A stretch of DNA of 52,204 nucleotides, taken from Burkholderiales bacterium UBA4615. Its GTDB lineage: Bacteria; Pseudomonadota; Gammaproteobacteria; Burkholderiales; Burkholderiaceae_E. How positions within the stretch are numbered: position 1 is the stretch's first letter; each line of letters starts with the position of its first letter. This document shows positions 49,267 through 52,204 of the stretch, piece by piece. A program made the translations under genes and the position numbers. The notes beneath the pieces are model-generated. The model searched no databases, was not told the origin of the DNA, and saw nothing but the letters and a program-made list of their open reading frames with translations. The stretch spans positions 1 through 52,204 of the forward strand of contig DGIT01000014.1 of the NCBI GenBank assembly GCA_002386465.1, in the 5' to 3' direction.

Positions 49267-50543
49267 ACCTCACGATCAGTGGTGGGCACCTGATCGATGC
49301 GGCCTCGGGCCTGGATCGCATCGACGATCTGCATCTGGCACATGGGCGTATTGCCGCTGTGGGAGCGGCTCCTGCGGGCTTTCACGCCGATCGCGTGATT
49401 GATGCACGCGGGCTCACCGTGTGCCCGGGTCTGGTTGATTTGTCGGCGCGGCTGCGCGAGCCAGGCTTCGAGTACAAGGCCACGCTGGAGTCTGAAATGC
49501 AGGCGGCACTCGCCGGCGGTGTAGCCCGCATCGTGTGTCCGCCCGATACCGACCCGGTACTGGATGAGCCTGGTCTGGTCGAGATGCTCAAGCACCGTGC
49601 GCGCAGCATCAATCAGGCGCACCTTTACCCCCTGGGCGCACTCACGGTGGGCCTGAAGGGCGAGGTGCTCACCGAGATGGCTGAACTCGCCGAGGCCGGC
49701 TGCGTGGGATTCTCGCAGGCCAATGTGGCACTGGTCGATACGCAGGTGCTGGCACGTGCGATGCAATACGCGCGCACGTTTGGCTTCACGGTGTGGCTGC
49801 AGCCGCAGGACGCGTATCTGGCGCGCGGCGGTGTGGCGCACAGCGGGCCGGTCTCGGGGCGGCTGGGCCTGTCGGGGGTGCCGGTCACAGCCGAGACGGT
49901 CGCGCTGCACACCTTGTTCGAACTGATTCGCAGCAACGGGTGTCGGGTGCATCTGTGCCGTATCTCGTCGGCGGCTGGCGTGGCGCTGCTGCGTGCAGCG
50001 CGTCAGGAGGGCTTGCCGGTCACGGCTGATGTGGCCGTGCATCACCTGCATCTCACCGATGTGGATATCGGTTACTTCGATTCGTCGTGTCGTGTCGAGC
50101 CGCCCTTCCGATCGCAGCGTGACCGCGATGCGCTGTGCGCGGCGGTGGCGGACGGCACCATCGATGCGATCTGCTCTGACCACACGCCGGTGGATGACGA
50201 TGCCAAGTTGTTGCCGTTCGGTGAGGCCGAGCCCGGGGTGACGGGGCTGGAGTTGCTGCTGCCTTTGACGTTGTCATGGGCCAGGCGCCATGGTGTGCCG
50301 CTGGCCACGGCGCTTGCGCGCATCACGACCGACCCAGAGCGCATCGCTTCGTGCGGGGGCGGTGCGCTTGCGCCGGGCGCACCTGCTGATGTGTGCGTGT
50401 TCGACCCGTTGGGCACCTGGGTGGTGTCGCGCAGCACGCTGCGCAGCCAGGGGCATCACACGCCGTTTGCCAATCGTGAAGTGCAGGGCAGGGTGCTGTG
50501 GACGGTGGTGGGGGGTAGGGTGGTGTTTGAGGCGGCGGCGTGA
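49263..50543 (+). CDS. pyrC: Dihydroorotase-like protein lacking the metal-binding His pair (pseudo-DHOase)
   Basis: A 426-residue amidohydrolase-fold protein of the class I dihydroorotase group. The first metal motif, normally D-x-H-x-H-L-R-E-P-G, here reads DLSARLREPGFEYKATLESE: both histidines are replaced while LREPG is kept. AICSDHTPVDDDAKLLPFGEAEPGVTGLE retains the later Asp. Without the HxH pair dihydroorotase activity is unlikely; comparable PyrC-like proteins in Pseudomonas are structural partners required by PyrB. A functional pyrC should exist elsewhere. Its stop overlaps the next gene's start (GTGA). Confidence 0.92.
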   Translation: MNLTISGGHLIDAASGLDRIDDLHLAHGRIAAVGAAPAGFHADRVIDARGLTVCPGLVDLSARLREPGFEYKATLESEMQAALAGGVARIVCPPDTDPVLDEPGLVEMLKHRARSINQAHLYPLGALTVGLKGEVLTEMAELAEAGCVGFSQANVALVDTQVLARAMQYARTFGFTVWLQPQDAYLARGGVAHSGPVSGRLGLSGVPVTAETVALHTLFELIRSNGCRVHLCRISSAAGVALLRAARQEGLPVTADVAVHHLHLTDVDIGYFDSSCRVEPPFRSQRDRDALCAAVADGTIDAICSDHTPVDDDAKLLPFGEAEPGVTGLELLLPLTLSWARRHGVPLATALARITTDPERIASCGGGALAPGAPADVCVFDPLGTWVVSRSTLRSQGHHTPFANREVQGRVLWTVVGGRVVFEAAA

Positions 50544-50875
50544 AGATCGACGCCCCTACCCGCAATGCTGTGCGCCAGTTCGCTGAGCGCGCTGCAGCGG
50601 CGTATGACGTGGACCACGTGGTGCTGTACGGCAGCCGCGCGCGGGGTACGCATCGTCCGTCCAGCGATGCGGATGTGGCCGTGTTGCTGAGGGGCGAGCC
50701 AGCCCGGTTCTTGCCGGTCAAGCTCGCTTTGGCGGATATCGCCTTCGATGTGCTGATAGAGACTGGCATCGATATTTCTCCGCTTCCCGTTTGGCAGCAG
50801 GAATGGGCGCACCCGGATGCTTACGTGAACCCCGCACTGTTGCGCAACATTGCGCGCGAGGGTGTTCGCCTGTGA
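50540..50875 (+). CDS. MNT-type minimal nucleotidyltransferase
   Basis: A 111-residue polymerase-beta-fold protein starting at GTG, overlapping the pyrC stop. The active-site signature GSRARGTHRPSSDADVAVL gives Gly31-Ser32, Asp43 and Asp45, and a third carboxylate is likely Asp70 in AFDVLIETG. Such MNT proteins are usually paired with a HEPN protein, as here, and can act as antitoxins that AMPylate the HEPN partner. Function beyond nucleotide transfer cannot be read from sequence. The overlapping starts on both sides tie its translation to pyrC and the HEPN gene. Confidence 0.9.
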   Translation: MKIDAPTRNAVRQFAERAAAAYDVDHVVLYGSRARGTHRPSSDADVAVLLRGEPARFLPVKLALADIAFDVLIETGIDISPLPVWQQEWAHPDAYVNPALLRNIAREGVRL

Positions 50876-51270
50876 CGGGGCCGCAGGCCGCGGCCGTTTT
50901 GCTGAACAAGGCGCAACGAGCCTGTGATTCAGCGCGGATGCTCCTTGAAGCAGGCGATGTGGATGGTGCGTGCAACCGAGCGTATTTCGCCATGTTTGAT
51001 GCGGCGCGCGCGGCATTGCTGATCCGTGATGCTGATGGTCCCTTTGCTGAGGGTAAGACACATCGCGGCTTGATTGCAGCCTTCGGCTTAAGTCTCGTTA
51101 AACCAGGGCTTGTCTCGCGTGAGTTGGGAAAGAGCCTGAAGCGTGCCGAGGAAATCAGATTGGTCGCTGATTACCGGAATGAGTCGGTGACCGCGCAGGA
51201 CGCTCAAGTGCTCATTGCTGAGTCGCAGGTTTTTGTCCTGGCAATGCGAGCCTTGTGTGCAACGGAATAA
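50872..51270 (+). CDS. HEPN-domain protein
   Basis: A 132-residue helical protein starting at GTG in a GTGA overlap with the nucleotidyltransferase. NKAQRACDSARMLLEAGDVDGACNRAYFAMFDAARAAL and the late EEIRLVADYRNES stretch are typical of the PF05168-like HEPN family. The catalytic R-x(4-6)-H motif of RNase HEPN toxins is not seen: Arg102-Asn is not followed by histidine. It may therefore be a non-nuclease HEPN or a decayed one. Codons such as TTA, AGT and AGA occur, unlike the strongly GC-biased neighbours, which hints at acquisition. I chose the GTG at 50872 over an earlier frame start at 50791 lying inside the partner gene. Confidence 0.87.
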   Translation: MTGPQAAAVLLNKAQRACDSARMLLEAGDVDGACNRAYFAMFDAARAALLIRDADGPFAEGKTHRGLIAAFGLSLVKPGLVSRELGKSLKRAEEIRLVADYRNESVTAQDAQVLIAESQVFVLAMRALCATE

Positions 51271-51275
51271 GTCTC

Positions 51276-52085
51276 GTGCGTCGCCTCTACCGAATCCCCG
51301 CGCTCATCGCCCTCCTCTTAGGCGGCCTGTTCACCGTCTTTGCCATCTTTCCCCTCGTGGCCGATGCGCGCCGTGAGTGGCTGATCGCTACCTGGTCGCG
51401 GCTGCTGATGCGGGCATGTGGTACGCGGGTGCAGGAATACGCCGCGCCGGGTGCTCAGCCGCTCTCATCGATGCGCGGGCGCCATGGTGCGGGCGAGGGC
51501 CGGCTGCTGCTGGTCAATCACATCTCGTGGCTGGACATCTTCGCCATCGACAGCCTGGCTCCTGCGTCTTTCGCCGCTAAGGCGGAGATCGCGTCATGGC
51601 CGCTAGCCGGCACCCTGGTAGCTCGGGCAGGCACGGTGTTCATCGAGCGGGGCCGACGCCATGCGGTGCACGGCGTGATCCGTAGCATGGGGGCGAAGTT
51701 GGCCCAGGGGCATCGCGCGGCAGTGTTCCCCGAAGGCACCACCAGTGACGGCCGTCGCCTGCTGCCGTTTCACGGCAACCTCGTGCAGGCGGCGCTTGAG
51801 ACTCAATCGCCGCTGGTGCCCGTCGGGTTGCATTACGTCGATCCCGACGGTGAGCCCAGCCACGCGGCACTTTACGTGGGCGACACCACCTTCATGCAGT
51901 CGTTGTGGCGCATCACCGGCCACCCGAGGCTGATCGTGCAGGTACACGCCCTGCCTCATATCCTCCCCGACGGCCTCACGCGTCAGGAAATCGCCCGCCG
52001 TGCCCGCCACGCCATCGCCGAGCGCCTGACCCTGCCGCTTGACGACGAGATCCCCGAGAGCCTGCGCACTGCCCGCGCCGCTTAA
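51276..52085 (+). CDS. plsC: 1-acyl-sn-glycerol-3-phosphate acyltransferase family protein
   Basis: A 269-residue PlsC-type acyltransferase. The start is probably GTG at 51276 (RRLYRIPALIALLLGGLFTVFAIFPLVA follows, an N-terminal membrane helix); a GTG at 51255 overlaps the HEPN gene. The catalytic HX4D motif is LVNHISWLDIF; FIERGRRHAV and VFPEGTTSDGRRLLPFHGNL are the glycerophosphate-binding motifs II and III, and SPLVPVGLHY is motif IV. It acylates lysophosphatidic acid or a related lysolipid at the inner membrane. It follows the HEPN gene by five bases. Confidence 0.95.
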   Translation: MRRLYRIPALIALLLGGLFTVFAIFPLVADARREWLIATWSRLLMRACGTRVQEYAAPGAQPLSSMRGRHGAGEGRLLLVNHISWLDIFAIDSLAPASFAAKAEIASWPLAGTLVARAGTVFIERGRRHAVHGVIRSMGAKLAQGHRAAVFPEGTTSDGRRLLPFHGNLVQAALETQSPLVPVGLHYVDPDGEPSHAALYVGDTTFMQSLWRITGHPRLIVQVHALPHILPDGLTRQEIARRARHAIAERLTLPLDDEIPESLRTARAA

Positions 52086-52166
52086 GGCCTCTTTCTTTTA
52101 TTGGGGTCAGTTTATACCCGGGGCGGTTCACAACAGTGGGGCCGACTAAGCTGGCGCACATCAGAC

Positions 52167-52192
52167 CGCACGGGATTGTCAATCCTAGTGCG
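52167..52192. repeat. Inverted repeat over the right-edge promoter
   Basis: CGCAC-x-GGATTG pairs with CAATCC-xx-GTGCG around a single central T (52179). The inner six pairs are perfect, and the outer five are perfect with a small asymmetry. The symmetry centre falls within the -35 box of the promoter that reads out of the window, the usual place for a repressor operator. Confidence 0.8.
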
Positions 52193-52204
52193 CGTATCTA
52201 CAAT
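52176..52204 (+). promoter_or_regulatory. Near-consensus sigma-70 promoter reading out of the window
   Basis: TTGTCA (52176-52181), 17 bases, TACAAT (52199-52204) differs from consensus at only two positions. It would transcribe a gene beyond the right edge. The 90 bases between plsC and this element contain no gene and no clear terminator hairpin. Confidence 0.72.

Overview
The window reads as chromosomal DNA of a GC-rich betaproteobacterium, most likely Burkholderiales. Pointers are a general-diffusion porin of the beta-proteobacterial type, Coq7, ErpA beside rplM-rpsI, a glyA-nrdR-rib-nusB-thiL-pgpA block, RecA/RecX followed by SucCD, a Pil-Chp chemosensory cluster and a yqgE-ruvX-pyrR-pyrB-pyrC-plsC block. 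This placement rests on gene order and protein character, not on a database search. I see no rRNA, tRNA, CRISPR array, insertion sequence or prophage.

Layout. 1-3.5 kb: a left-truncated ATP-grasp/alpha-E fusion protein and a transglutaminase-like protease, a recurrent pair of unsettled function. 3.6-10.4 kb: porin (-), coq7, OsmC-family protein (-), rplM-rpsI, erpA, anmK (-) and an M23 peptidase (-). 10.7-16.9 kb: tyrS, dtd, a histidine phosphatase, glyA, nrdR, ribD and riboflavin synthase. A membrane GGDEF-EAL gene lies antisense at 16.9-18.8 kb and splits the riboflavin genes; ribBA (with a degenerate cyclohydrolase half), ribH, nusB, thiL, pgpA and pncC follow. 23.5-27.5 kb: recA (with a LexA-box-like site), recX, sucC, sucD.

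27.7-32.1 kb is a compact signalling cassette: PP2C phosphatase, FHA protein, CHASE2-class III nucleotide cyclase, and a class II cyclic-nucleotide phosphodiesterase whose start overlaps the cyclase stop. It is followed by two type IV pilins, the first behind a well-formed sigma-54 promoter, a TfpX/TfpZ-type pilin accessory protein, thiE (-), a rubredoxin and pilG-pilH-pilI-pilJ-chpA. Makers and breakers of cAMP and c-di-GMP thus lie near pilus subunits and the pilus chemosensory array, which suggests a twitching or surface-sensing region. No CheR-like or CheB-like adaptation enzyme is present in the cluster.

45-52 kb: photolyase (-), then yqgE, ruvX, pyrR, pyrB and a pyrC homologue that has lost its metal-binding His-x-His. 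A nucleotidyltransferase/HEPN pair is inserted by translational overlaps between pyrC and plsC. The right edge carries a near-consensus promoter with an inverted repeat over its -35 box, reading out of the window.

The items most worth a second look are the phosphatase/FHA/cyclase/phosphodiesterase cassette beside the pilins, the NTase/HEPN pair in the pyrimidine operon, the pseudo-dihydroorotase, the GGDEF-EAL gene inside the riboflavin cluster, and the right-edge operator-promoter.
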